Below, piece after piece: positions 37,298 to 45,910 of a stretch of DNA of 64,000 nucleotides (the stretch's first letter is position 1; each line of letters starts with the position of its first letter). The notes under the pieces are model-generated. The model did no database searches and was not told the DNA's origin. It saw only the letters and a program-made list of their open reading frames with translations. The translations under genes were made by a program, and so were the position numbers. Source of the DNA: Hellea sp. (GTDB lineage Bacteria; Pseudomonadota; Alphaproteobacteria; Caulobacterales; Maricaulaceae); assembly GCA_013002305.1 (NCBI GenBank), contig JABDKG010000087.1, forward strand, positions 1-64,000. The letters are read 5' to 3'.

Positions 37298-38314
37298 ATG
37301 TCAGACGAAAATAACTATTTTGATTGGTATGACTGGGGCAGCACCGATGCCACAAGTTATGCTGATCCATATGTAGCGCCAGGATCTGGCAAAGGATCAG
37401 GAAAAGGTTCCGGCCATGCTTCTGGTAAAGGATCTGGTAAAGCTTCCGGTAAAGGTTCCGGTAAAGGATCAGGCAAAGGTTCAGGTTACGGTTCTGGTAA
37501 AGGATCAGGAAAAGGTTCCGGCCATGCTTCTGGTAAAGGATCAGGAAATGCTTCTGGTAATGGTTCCGGTAAAGGGTCTGGTAACGGGTCCGGCCATGCT
37601 TCTGGTAAAGGATCTGGTAAAGCTTCTGGTAAAGGTTCCGGTAAAGGATCAGGCAAAGGATCAGGCAAAGGATCTGGCTTCGGTTCTGGTAAAGGATCAG
37701 GCAAAGGTTCCGGTTTCGGTTCTGGTAAAGGATCAGGAAAAGGTTCTGGCCACGGTTCTGGTAAAGGTTCCGGAAATGCTTCTGGTAATGGTTCCGGTAA
37801 AGGGTCTGGTAACGGGTCCGGCGACGGCGGCGATGGTGGTGTAAAAGTCTACCACGGTACAGAAGGTGTCGAAGATTTCTTTGACGGCTCGCTTACCGGA
37901 GAAGCTGACTATTACGGAGCTGGAGCCGAATATGACCAGGTCAACTATGAAGGCGGTCTAAACGACTATGATTTCGTCAAAAATGATGACGGAACTGTAT
38001 CGGTCTTTAAAGGCGACGGCGGTTATGACATTTTGTCATCAATCGACGGGATTTGGTTCCAAGGCGACCAAGCTTGGTTCGCCATGGGCGACCTGGTTTC
38101 GGCCCCGCATCACGACGCGGATGTCTCTTTCTCCGACGACGGAATTGTTTCTGTTACTGCGGAGAACGACACCGGCGCCGAGATGGAAATGGACATATCT
38201 TTTGATCAAGATATGGACACCGGAGCCGACGCGCTTAGTTTGGACGCAGATATGTCCAACCAAGCCATGGTCGACGATTTTGTTGCAATGGATGATTTCG
38301 ACGCAGCGATGTAA
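37298..38314 (+). CDS. Secreted [G/A]SGX tetrapeptide-repeat protein, probable type I secretion substrate
   Basis: I recognise no named family. The 338-residue protein has three parts. Residues 1-28 are acidic and aromatic (YFDWYDWG). Residues 29-176 are 37 consecutive tetrapeptides [G/A]SGX, where X is Lys 23 times, Asn 6, His 4, Phe 2, Tyr 1 and Asp 1. Residues 177-338 are strongly acidic and RTX-like: a degenerate GTEG start, then YDQVNYEGGLNDYDF, DDGTVSVFKGDGGYD, and IDGIWFQGDQAWF, ending in MDDFDAAM. This C-terminus resembles uncleaved type I secretion signals, and no N-terminal signal peptide is present. A GGAGG ribosome site precedes the ATG, and exporter genes follow directly. The basic repeat and acidic tail suggest a structural or polymer-binding role, which is inferred. 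Confidence 0.85.
   Translation: MSDENNYFDWYDWGSTDATSYADPYVAPGSGKGSGKGSGHASGKGSGKASGKGSGKGSGKGSGYGSGKGSGKGSGHASGKGSGNASGNGSGKGSGNGSGHASGKGSGKASGKGSGKGSGKGSGKGSGFGSGKGSGKGSGFGSGKGSGKGSGHGSGKGSGNASGNGSGKGSGNGSGDGGDGGVKVYHGTEGVEDFFDGSLTGEADYYGAGAEYDQVNYEGGLNDYDFVKNDDGTVSVFKGDGGYDILSSIDGIWFQGDQAWFAMGDLVSAPHHDADVSFSDDGIVSVTAENDTGAEMEMDISFDQDMDTGADALSLDADMSNQAMVDDFVAMDDFDAAM
37382..37825 (+). repeat. In-frame 12-bp coding repeats with two-level duplication
   Basis: Thirty-seven 12-base units encode [G/A]SGX. A higher order is visible: tetrads 3-8 recur as 18-23 (H-K-K-K-K-K in the X positions, with the same G/A pattern), and tetrads 12-17 recur almost exactly as 31-36 (H-K-N-N-K-N). At DNA level the copies are nearly identical, including synonymous sites, so the duplication looks recent or is maintained by recombination. 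Confidence 0.95.
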
Positions 38315-38337
38315 AATCGTAACCAGCTAGAATAAAG

Positions 38338-38368
38338 AGCCGCCTGTCTTCGGAGAGGCGGCTTTTTC
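38338..38368 (+). terminator. Intrinsic terminator after the repeat-protein gene
   Basis: AGCCGCCT/AGGCGGCT stem (38338-38345 with 38356-38363), a 10-base loop and a following T-run. It separates the substrate gene from its exporter genes, so the exporter is either read through at low level or has its own promoter in 38369-38461. Confidence 0.85.
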
Positions 38369-38389
38369 ATGGGTAAGGCTTCAATTATC

Positions 38390-38405
38390 AAAGTGTAAAC
38401 ACTTT
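38390..38405. promoter_or_regulatory. Inverted repeat upstream of the exporter operon
   Basis: AAAGTGTAAACACTTT has 7-bp perfect arms around a 2-base centre, 57 bases before the ABC exporter start and just after the terminator. The size and place suit an operator. No regulator is assigned. Confidence 0.35.
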
Positions 38406-38461
38406 CAGCGGATTCATGGTTAACCAACGTTAATTGATTCGAATCCTAAAGCCTGCTTTCT

Positions 38462-40273
38462 ATGTCCAGCCAACAGCAAAATGTGACAACTGACACTGAA
38501 AAATCCCCCGTATCGGAGACTTTTTTATCTGTCCGGCGGGTATGGTGGGGCGTTGGAATATTAAGCTTCTTTGTTAATCTTCTCATGTTGACCGGGCCCA
38601 TTTATATGCTCCAAATATATGACCGTGTCATATCCAGTCGGAGCATGTCGACTTTAGCAGCACTAACCGTCTTAATGGTCGTTCTTTACGCGTTCATGGG
38701 AATCCTCGATTTTCTACGCTCTCGCTTGTTAGTCAGGATCGGTAACTATGTTGCGGACCAGCTCGAAGAAAGAACCTTTCAGGTCTGGCTAAAGCAGGGC
38801 CTTCTAGGATCAGCCGCCGTGAAACGGAAACCGTTAACTGATCTTGCGCGGGTCAAACAGTTTTTAACCGGACAGGCACCGGTGACCTTTTTCGATATTC
38901 CTTGGACACCCGTATATATTGCCGTCATTTTCATGTTTCACTGGGTGCTCGGCGTTTTCGCCGTTATTGGCGCGCTTCTAGTATTAGCGATCGCCTATAT
39001 GGCGGACATTTCGACCCGAAATAAACAAGAAACGGCTCAGGCCAATAAGAGTAAAAGTGAAGGTTTCTCCGAGCATTGCCACTCAAATGCTGAGACGATC
39101 ATCTCAATGGGGATGGCGGGCGACCTAGCTGATCGTTGGTCTCAGATTAAGTCCGGCGGTGTTGATGGTGAGCTCAGAGCCAGCGATATTGCTGGTAGTG
39201 CATCGGCCTTTTCCAAGGCATTTCGGATGTTTTTGCAATCAGCAATCCTAGGGCTGGGCGCGGCGCTCGCCATTAAAGGCGAACTTTCTCCCGGCTCGAT
39301 GATAGCAGGCTCAATCATATTGGGCCGCGCCCTATCTCCACTTCAAATGGTTATTGGTCATTGGCGTGGATATCGGCAGGTCAAAAGCTCCATAAAACGA
39401 TTAAAATTATTCTTCAAATCTTTCCCGGAAGATCGCAATCTGGTGCCATTGCCAACGCCCCGCGGTCATTTGAAAGTCGATAATCTAACAGCTGGTCCGC
39501 CGGGTGCGCGAACAGCAACTCTTCGCGGTATCCGGTTCGAATTAGTCCCCGGCGACGCGCTATGCGTGATCGGCCCGAGTGCGTCCGGTAAGTCAACCTT
39601 GGCAAGGCTTTTGGTTGGTATTTGGAAGCCTCAGGTCGGAAATGTCCGGTTTGACGGGGCATCACTTGATCAATGGATGCCGGATGATCTTGGAAAACAT
39701 ATCGGGTATTTGCCGCAACAAGTGTCCTTGCTCGAGGGCACTATCGGGGAGAACATCGCTCGATTTAGGCGTAATGTGAACCTATACGACATCGTTGAAG
39801 CGGCTCAAGCAACAGGCGTGCATGAACTCATACTATCGCTCCCGGAAGGTTATAATACCCGCGTTGGCGAAAGCGGAATCGTCCTTTCGATCGGACAAAT
39901 ACAGCGGATCGCACTGGCGCGCGCTGCCTTCGGGAAACCACCGCTTGTTGTGCTTGATGAGCCGAACTCAAATCTTGACGCCGAAGGCGACGAAGCTTTG
40001 ACCCATGCAATAACGAGAATGAGAGAGCAGGGGCAGACTGTTGTGATTATTACGCACCGTAAAAGCGCAATGGAATCCGCAAATAAAGTGCTCATCCTCC
40101 GCAGCGGTTCACAGGTCCGGTTTGGGTCGAAAGAACAAGTGCTAAACCCAAGGCGCAGCGTATCAGATCGGCCAGCAAATGCCGCTCAGCATAATCAGAA
40201 CCCCAATCCGCGTCCGCCAGTGCCTCCGAGTCCGACAAACCCATATGCAGCCCAAAATAGAGGGGCAGCATAA
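38462..40273 (+). CDS. Type I secretion ABC exporter (PrtD-like)
   Basis: A 603-residue inner-membrane ABC exporter with permease and ATPase in one chain. The membrane domain (about 25-310) begins with VWWGVGILSFFVNLLMLTGPIYMLQIYDRV, the PrtD/AprD form, here shown only in part as FFVNLLMLTGPIYMLQIYD. The ATPase has Walker A GPSASGKS (371-378), Walker B LVVLDEPNSNLD, and an ABC signature that reads LSIGQ rather than LSGGQ. There is no N-terminal C39 peptidase domain, so no leader peptide is cut. The last 40 or so residues are a Pro/Asn/Gln-rich tail. It is first of three exporter genes and probably exports the repeat protein. Confidence 0.92.
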   Translation: MSSQQQNVTTDTEKSPVSETFLSVRRVWWGVGILSFFVNLLMLTGPIYMLQIYDRVISSRSMSTLAALTVLMVVLYAFMGILDFLRSRLLVRIGNYVADQLEERTFQVWLKQGLLGSAAVKRKPLTDLARVKQFLTGQAPVTFFDIPWTPVYIAVIFMFHWVLGVFAVIGALLVLAIAYMADISTRNKQETAQANKSKSEGFSEHCHSNAETIISMGMAGDLADRWSQIKSGGVDGELRASDIAGSASAFSKAFRMFLQSAILGLGAALAIKGELSPGSMIAGSIILGRALSPLQMVIGHWRGYRQVKSSIKRLKLFFKSFPEDRNLVPLPTPRGHLKVDNLTAGPPGARTATLRGIRFELVPGDALCVIGPSASGKSTLARLLVGIWKPQVGNVRFDGASLDQWMPDDLGKHIGYLPQQVSLLEGTIGENIARFRRNVNLYDIVEAAQATGVHELILSLPEGYNTRVGESGIVLSIGQIQRIALARAAFGKPPLVVLDEPNSNLDAEGDEALTHAITRMREQGQTVVIITHRKSAMESANKVLILRSGSQVRFGSKEQVLNPRRSVSDRPANAAQHNQNPNPRPPVPPSPTNPYAAQNRGAA

Positions 40274-40275
40274 TT

Positions 40276-42015
40276 ATGAGCAATCCGAACTCATCCCGGC
40301 AATTAGCTGTCCCATATGTACCGGACGGTCCGGCGCCTGATTACCAAACTATAGGCGTCATTAACCCCGGTGCACCACAAGTCGATCCAATATTGCCGTC
40401 CAACCCTCAAGACCACAGTCAAATCCAAGGTGTTCGCCAATCGCTTGGCGAAGTTCAAAGCCCAAGCCAAATTTCTGGAGGTAATGTTGCAGGGGGACAA
40501 CAACAAACCAATTTCAGGCAGCAATTCGCGCAGCAGGCCTCGAATAATCAGCCATGGCAAGCCGAGCCCGTACATCAAGAGATGGTTCATCAGGATCCGA
40601 CGGCTTTAGAACAGCAGCCACAAACAGATGGATGGTCAAACAAATCTGAAGATGTCGTCCCTGTGCGACATCTTAAAACAAAAAAACGTAAAAAAATCAA
40701 ACACTTACGGTCGACCGCTGATTTGTCTTTTCAATCGCTCTCGTCTTATTTGAAGTTGGGCTATATATTTGTTGCGGTTTTGGTTTTGGCTGTTGGGGGA
40801 TGGGCCTATTTTGCGAAAATAGAAGGCGCCGTCATTGTTTCGGGAAAGATTGCCGTCGAAGGCGAGCCTAAAACGGTGCAACATCTCGATGGCGGTATTA
40901 TAAGCGACATATTTGTCACTCAGGGTGATGTTGTTGAAAAAGGACAGCCATTATTAGTTCTAGACTCTACTATATTGAGTGCCAATGTAACGGCCGCGGA
41001 AATCAAATATTTCGAAAACGAAGCGCTAATCGCGCGTTTGAACGCTGAGCGAGCCGGCCGCTTCCAAATCGATTGGCCAATAACGCTCCGTCAAGCTCGA
41101 TCTAATCCCAGAGTAAAAGCGGCCATGGACGGGCAAAGCCAGCTATTTCAAGCGCGGCAAGAGGCAGCATATGGCCACGTCCAGCAGATCGAGAGCAATA
41201 TTGATAAGCTTAAAATCGAAGAAAAAGGACTTGTTTCCGAGCGTAGCTTTACATTGTCGGAGTATAACCTTGTCAGAACAGAGCATGAAAAATATTCAAG
41301 ATTGTTAGAGCAGGGGCTCGTTTCGAGAAGCCGAATTGTGGACTTGCAAAGGGATATGACCAGCCTGGAAAATCGTTTGGCGAAGATAGAGTCTCAACGA
41401 CAAAATATTGTTGCGTCAATATTTCAACAGGAAGATGAGATCACTCAATTTAACAGGCGGCGGCAGGAAGAAATATTGACCGAATTTCGCGACGCACAGA
41501 CCAGAGCCGGGAGCTTTGAGGAATCCTTGAAAACATCACTGACCAAGAAAAATAGCGTTCAATTATTCGCGCCAGTTTCGGGAACTGTTCATGATCTGAC
41601 TGTGACAACGATAGGCGGGGTCATCAGCTCCGGTCAACCGATTCTACAAATTGTCCCTCAAAATGAGAATTTGATAATTAGCGGGCAAATGAGTCCGGAC
41701 GATATTGATCAGGTTTTTGTCGGGCAGTCTGCTCGCGTTGTGTTCTCAACATTGGATCAAAACAAGACGCTAGAAGTCGTCGGCATTGTAGAGTTTGTAT
41801 CCGCTAATGTATTAGCCAATGAAACGACCGGCGAACCATATTTTGATCTCAATGTTGCCATCCCAGATTCTGAATTACCTAAATTGCAAGGTGTGGCTTT
41901 GACACCTGGTATGCCAGTCAGCATTTTTGTTCAGACCAATGAAAGAACGGTGATGAACTATTTGTTCTCTCCGATCCGAAACGCGCTGAGCTATACAATG
42001 AAGGACGGACAATGA
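40276..42015 (+). CDS. HlyD-family type I secretion adaptor with long N-terminal extension
   Basis: A 579-residue periplasmic adaptor (membrane fusion protein). Residues 1-155 form an unusually long, Pro/Gln/Asn-rich cytoplasmic region ending in a Lys-rich patch (KTKKRKKIKHL). One transmembrane helix follows (about 158-181). The barrel/lipoyl part (KTVQHLDGGIISDIFVTQGD), the coiled-coil hairpin (about 240-420) and the C-terminal half-lipoyl domain (FAPVSGTVHDLTV) are typical. It starts 2 bases after the ABC gene and overlaps the TolC-like gene by 4 bases (ATGA). It bridges the exporter to the outer-membrane channel. Confidence 0.93.
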   Translation: MSNPNSSRQLAVPYVPDGPAPDYQTIGVINPGAPQVDPILPSNPQDHSQIQGVRQSLGEVQSPSQISGGNVAGGQQQTNFRQQFAQQASNNQPWQAEPVHQEMVHQDPTALEQQPQTDGWSNKSEDVVPVRHLKTKKRKKIKHLRSTADLSFQSLSSYLKLGYIFVAVLVLAVGGWAYFAKIEGAVIVSGKIAVEGEPKTVQHLDGGIISDIFVTQGDVVEKGQPLLVLDSTILSANVTAAEIKYFENEALIARLNAERAGRFQIDWPITLRQARSNPRVKAAMDGQSQLFQARQEAAYGHVQQIESNIDKLKIEEKGLVSERSFTLSEYNLVRTEHEKYSRLLEQGLVSRSRIVDLQRDMTSLENRLAKIESQRQNIVASIFQQEDEITQFNRRRQEEILTEFRDAQTRAGSFEESLKTSLTKKNSVQLFAPVSGTVHDLTVTTIGGVISSGQPILQIVPQNENLIISGQMSPDDIDQVFVGQSARVVFSTLDQNKTLEVVGIVEFVSANVLANETTGEPYFDLNVAIPDSELPKLQGVALTPGMPVSIFVQTNERTVMNYLFSPIRNALSYTMKDGQ

Positions 42016-43634
42016 GGTGTAAATTGTTAGCCGCCGGTCTAAGTGCGTGTCTTTTACTAGGCGCATGTTCGTTTGACCAAAGGCAGGCAGCGGCCGTTCC
42101 GAACCAATTTGAAGCTCCGGCTGGCAGATACCAAACTCAATCGGATATTGAGCTTAACAATTTCGCGCAGTTTCGAGGCTATTATTCCTCACGCGGTACG
42201 ATGAAAATGGCACAAAATGCGCCGATCGCACCTTATTCCCATGGACGGCTTTCTCATGCGCTCGATCAACCCCGCATTCCAGCTCAGCATTCTATTCCTG
42301 TGCAGCCCTATACTTACGCGCTTGATGCACCAATAATAAGTGCGTTTCCGGCGACCCCTGTTCAGTATAACGGACGTGCCGTAGATAAGAGCACACCGAC
42401 GCGGACAACACCCGCTCATGGCCAGACATCATTGCAGCAATCGCTTAAAAACGCCTATTACAACTCACCAGAACTCGCGGTTGAGCAATATCGGATTGGG
42501 GAAGCGCAAGAATTATTGGAACAAGCTAAGTCGCAAGAACGGATACGGCTGGATTTCAATGCAGAGCTAGACGCAACCCAAACCGAAACTGTATTTAATA
42601 TTATTGACCGAACAGACTCGGAGTTTCAAATCGGCAGAGCGGCATCTTTGGATATGTCACTACCACTTTATCAAGGCGGAAAATTAAAGTCTCAAAAGCG
42701 CTCAGCCGAAGCAGGCGTCAAAGCCGCGAATTCTAATTTCTCCGCTGCCGAAATTGATCTCTCGAAACAGACCGCATTGGCCTATCTGAACGTCTATAAA
42801 AATCGTGAGCTATTGAAAATATACAGGGACAATCTCGCTCTCTTAGAACGCCAGCGTCAAAGCGGCGAAATCCTGTTTCAAAATGGCGAATATACGATCG
42901 CCGACAAAGCTTTGATTGCAACGCGGCTTTCAGCGGTGATGGTCGAATATGAACTTGCTGATGCGCAGCTTAAAAACAGCGAAAGCATATTCAAAAATCT
43001 TGTCGGACAAGCTCCGCCGGGTCTGCTACCAACGCCTAATCTAGTAATTCCAAAATCACTTTACGAAGTTAAGACGGCTGCCCTGAACAGCAATCCGGAT
43101 ATTGTCGCAGCTCAGATATTAGCGGAATCCGCGCAGCATAATCTGGATATAGCGAAATCCGGAAGCAAACCCAATCTCTCCCTTCATGCCCGCCTTCGCG
43201 GCGCTGAAGGGCAGACAAACACGATTGCGAGAGACTCCGCGGCTGAAGTTCGCCTGAGGTTTAATGTTCCACTAATCAGCGGCGGCGAGAACAAATCAAA
43301 AGAGCGGCAAGCCTTGTTAGCACAGTCACGAGCAACCATGGAAATCAGGAATGCAATGTCCGATGTTGAGACCCAGATTGAACGCTCCTGGGCCAATCTT
43401 CATGCGGCAGAACGTAGTAATGCACTATATGTCGGTCAAATTGGGTCCGCAAATGACGCTTTCCAAACCATCAGCCGGCAAAAAGAGGTTGGACTGGCTA
43501 CGATACTGGACGTCATATCGGTTGAGCAATCATTGCTGGATGCCAAACTAAATCAAGTCAAATCAGCAACCAGCGTTGAAGCCGCAAAAATAGAACTTCT
43601 CTCGCTCATGGGCCGTACGCTCTACCCTAATTAA
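42012..43634 (+). CDS. TolC-like outer-membrane efflux lipoprotein
   Basis: A 540-residue outer-membrane factor. The N-terminus is a lipoprotein signal with lipobox LLGAC (Cys19). A Pro/Gln/Tyr-rich segment of about 120 residues follows before the TolC fold. The TolC domain (about 140-540) shows two pseudo-repeats with long helices (SLQQSLKNAYYNSPELAVEQ, and ALNSNPDIVAAQILAESAQ) and the ending DVISVEQSLLDAKLNQVKS. It is translationally coupled to the HlyD gene through an ATGA overlap, completing the type I secretion channel. Confidence 0.92.
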   Translation: MRCKLLAAGLSACLLLGACSFDQRQAAAVPNQFEAPAGRYQTQSDIELNNFAQFRGYYSSRGTMKMAQNAPIAPYSHGRLSHALDQPRIPAQHSIPVQPYTYALDAPIISAFPATPVQYNGRAVDKSTPTRTTPAHGQTSLQQSLKNAYYNSPELAVEQYRIGEAQELLEQAKSQERIRLDFNAELDATQTETVFNIIDRTDSEFQIGRAASLDMSLPLYQGGKLKSQKRSAEAGVKAANSNFSAAEIDLSKQTALAYLNVYKNRELLKIYRDNLALLERQRQSGEILFQNGEYTIADKALIATRLSAVMVEYELADAQLKNSESIFKNLVGQAPPGLLPTPNLVIPKSLYEVKTAALNSNPDIVAAQILAESAQHNLDIAKSGSKPNLSLHARLRGAEGQTNTIARDSAAEVRLRFNVPLISGGENKSKERQALLAQSRATMEIRNAMSDVETQIERSWANLHAAERSNALYVGQIGSANDAFQTISRQKEVGLATILDVISVEQSLLDAKLNQVKSATSVEAAKIELLSLMGRTLYPN

Positions 43635-43751
43635 GCGAAAATAACGCGAATCCCGCCCTAGTTACGGTTTTGAAACCTATTTTGCCTATTATCTCGGCTG
43701 AATAAACAAAAGCGGCGTAGACCGCTCAATTTTATATTTTGGTGGGATCTA

Positions 43752-45686
43752 ATGGGGGCAAGCTCTAATTCTCTCGATAAACGGACCGAAAATTGGGTAA
43801 AGGCCAATTTTCCTTCTGCTGCGCCCAAGCTGCTGGTAAAGCATCCATGGGCTAGTACTTGGCGTTTTATGGAGCAGGGGCAGGTCTATTATTTGAAGCA
43901 AATCAAAAGTGACGGCGCGCGAAAAGTACAATCCGCCGTGAATATTTCCACATTGTTCGATCGCTCTGTTCCGAAAGTCGCCGCATCAAATTCCAAGTTG
44001 GCGGTAATGGCGGTTGAGGATCACGGCGGGACAGAACTTAAGTCCCGCACCAAAAATATGAGTACCGTATTGCCGTCTTATGCCCGCTTACAGGCCCGTG
44101 CTATAGAAGAGGGGTTTGATGCGGGTTGCCTTCCAAAGCTTGAGATTTCTGCGCTTTACCAAGAGTTTCTAGATTTTCTCATCGTCGAACCGAAAGATAA
44201 AAACTCGAATTTGGCGAGCGCCAAATACTTTCTTGGGCCAAAGAGAGCAGATCGCCTTTATCACCTGTTCGCGGATCTAGAACCTGTTGTACAGCCATTC
44301 TTAGCTCGGGCTTCAAGTCTGCCATATACGATAAATCATTGCGATCTTCGTCCCCCTAATATGGCGGCAAGAGATGATGAAACGATCAGTATATTTGACT
44401 GGGATGACGCCGTATGGGGGCCCGCTGGCCTGTCCTTACACTCTCAATTTAGCGGCTGTCTTAGACCTTTTGATGCGCTAACCACCAATCCAGCCAGAAA
44501 AACATCGTCGACTAGCGCCCGCGATCGAAAGCACCTGGATGCCTATATTAGGGTTTTTGCCGAACAAGGATTTATCGAAGCAGGCAAAATGCGCGAGGCC
44601 TTGCCCGCCGCTATATTTGCGGGAGTCATCAAATATATAATTGAATTTCGTCATTACAGGAAATGCGGTGATAAGCTGAAGAAGACGATCCGGCGCAACA
44701 TATTGAAACGCGCTGACAGCCTACTGGATGTGCTTGATCGACTAGTTCACGGCAATCACCGAAAATCTCAGATACTTGCATTGGCATATTTCAAAGCCTC
44801 CGAAGAAGAAAGGTTGGCGGGTTTCGAACAACGATGCGAACAAAAATTTGTGAAAATTCCCAAACTTAATAAAGACGCGCTCGAGCATTCGCGCAAAGTA
44901 GGGGGTTTCCCCGAAGTGAAATTCTCTGACCTAGAGCGCGATCTGGGCGTTTGCACCCGTGAAAACGCAAAATTAGCGGCGAAAATCTATAAAGAGCAGG
45001 GCGTTGTCCTCTTAAGCAATGCTCTGGATAGATCGATGCTGGCCGATTGCCATGAGCATTTGCTCGAAACCTATGACGAATATTTTCAGGATAAGCGGCC
45101 CAAAGACTCTCTTCGCGTCGGCAATAAGAGATTTATGATCACCTTGTCCGTTGAGGGTCCCATAAATCAGCCAAATTTTTACGCACCTCCGACAATAATG
45201 CCGGTGCTCGAGCGACTGCTCAGCGATAAGCTTATTCTTGGCAGTCTCGTCGCCGTTACATCGTTGCCGGGGGCTAAAAATCAATCTCGGCATAGAGATC
45301 ATCACGCATTATTTCCCGAGGTCGGCGTCAAATCACCGCCATTCGCGACCTCTGTTATGTTACCCCTTATTCATATGGATGAGGAAGTAGGGGCCACGCG
45401 GCTTTTCAAAGGGACGCATTTACAACCGACTGATATCGCCAACAAAATGCCGGAACAGGATCCAGTCGTTCCAGTTGGTTCCTGTTTTCTAATGGATTAT
45501 CGGGTTCAACACATGGGCATGGCTAATAAATCCAAAGACAAAATTCGCCCGGTTTTGACGTTGATCTTTCAGCGGCCCTGGTTCCGGGACTATGTCAATT
45601 ATGATAACCAAGAGCGATTGATCATTCCAGACGGGGAATATGATAAAATTCCAGAGATTCATCGCCCATTATTTGACTGGAAATAA
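43752..45686 (+). CDS. APH-fold kinase fused to a PhyH-like Fe(II)/2-oxoglutarate oxygenase
   Basis: A 644-residue two-domain protein. The N-terminal half has kinase motifs of the aminoglycoside/choline-kinase fold: ATP-lysine strand VYYLKQIK, catalytic loop HCDLRPPN (His196, Asp198, Asn203) and metal-binding DWDDA (Asp216). The C-terminal half (about 410-644) resembles phytanoyl-CoA dioxygenases: iron-binding His514-x-Asp516 in SRHRDHH, the distal His587 in YRVQHMG, and an Arg in IRPVLTLIF for 2-oxoglutarate. It lies 117 bases after the TolC-like gene on the same strand. I infer that one chain hydroxylates and phosphorylates a target, possibly lysines of the neighbouring repeat protein; a small-molecule target is equally possible. 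Confidence 0.75.
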   Translation: MGASSNSLDKRTENWVKANFPSAAPKLLVKHPWASTWRFMEQGQVYYLKQIKSDGARKVQSAVNISTLFDRSVPKVAASNSKLAVMAVEDHGGTELKSRTKNMSTVLPSYARLQARAIEEGFDAGCLPKLEISALYQEFLDFLIVEPKDKNSNLASAKYFLGPKRADRLYHLFADLEPVVQPFLARASSLPYTINHCDLRPPNMAARDDETISIFDWDDAVWGPAGLSLHSQFSGCLRPFDALTTNPARKTSSTSARDRKHLDAYIRVFAEQGFIEAGKMREALPAAIFAGVIKYIIEFRHYRKCGDKLKKTIRRNILKRADSLLDVLDRLVHGNHRKSQILALAYFKASEEERLAGFEQRCEQKFVKIPKLNKDALEHSRKVGGFPEVKFSDLERDLGVCTRENAKLAAKIYKEQGVVLLSNALDRSMLADCHEHLLETYDEYFQDKRPKDSLRVGNKRFMITLSVEGPINQPNFYAPPTIMPVLERLLSDKLILGSLVAVTSLPGAKNQSRHRDHHALFPEVGVKSPPFATSVMLPLIHMDEEVGATRLFKGTHLQPTDIANKMPEQDPVVPVGSCFLMDYRVQHMGMANKSKDKIRPVLTLIFQRPWFRDYVNYDNQERLIIPDGEYDKIPEIHRPLFDWK

Positions 45687-45910
45687 GGTCAATCTGACTA
45701 TTCATTTCCACTAGTTTGAATTATGCGCTTGGCGCAAAGTGCGTAACAAAAATGCAACATAACTACGCAAAACGACCATTTTTCAGTGAATTTTGATAAA
45801 AACGCGCAGTAAATCGCGATTTTATTGCGACGACTGCATTGCGCGCCATTTCAAAATACCCTAGTTGATATTCATAAAATAATCCGGGGATTCATAAAGG
45901 GGAGACAACC

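Noticed and set aside
37486-37704. Minus-strand Pro/Asp/Leu/Glu-rich repeat frame
   Set aside because: It is the reverse complement of the GSGK repeats and has no start signal of its own.
37382-37825. Short regular repeats that could suggest a CRISPR array or minisatellite
   Set aside because: There are no unique spacers; the 12-base units stay in frame within a gene that has a ribosome site and downstream domain, so this is a protein repeat.
38420-38433. TTAA-N6-TTAA before the ABC exporter gene as a CtrA box
   Set aside because: The spacing is 6, not the 7 required by the consensus.
45687-45910. Sigma-54-like promoter before the TonB receptor (TTGGCGC...TGC)
   Set aside because: The GG-to-GC spacing is 10 rather than 12 bases, which does not support sigma-54 binding.
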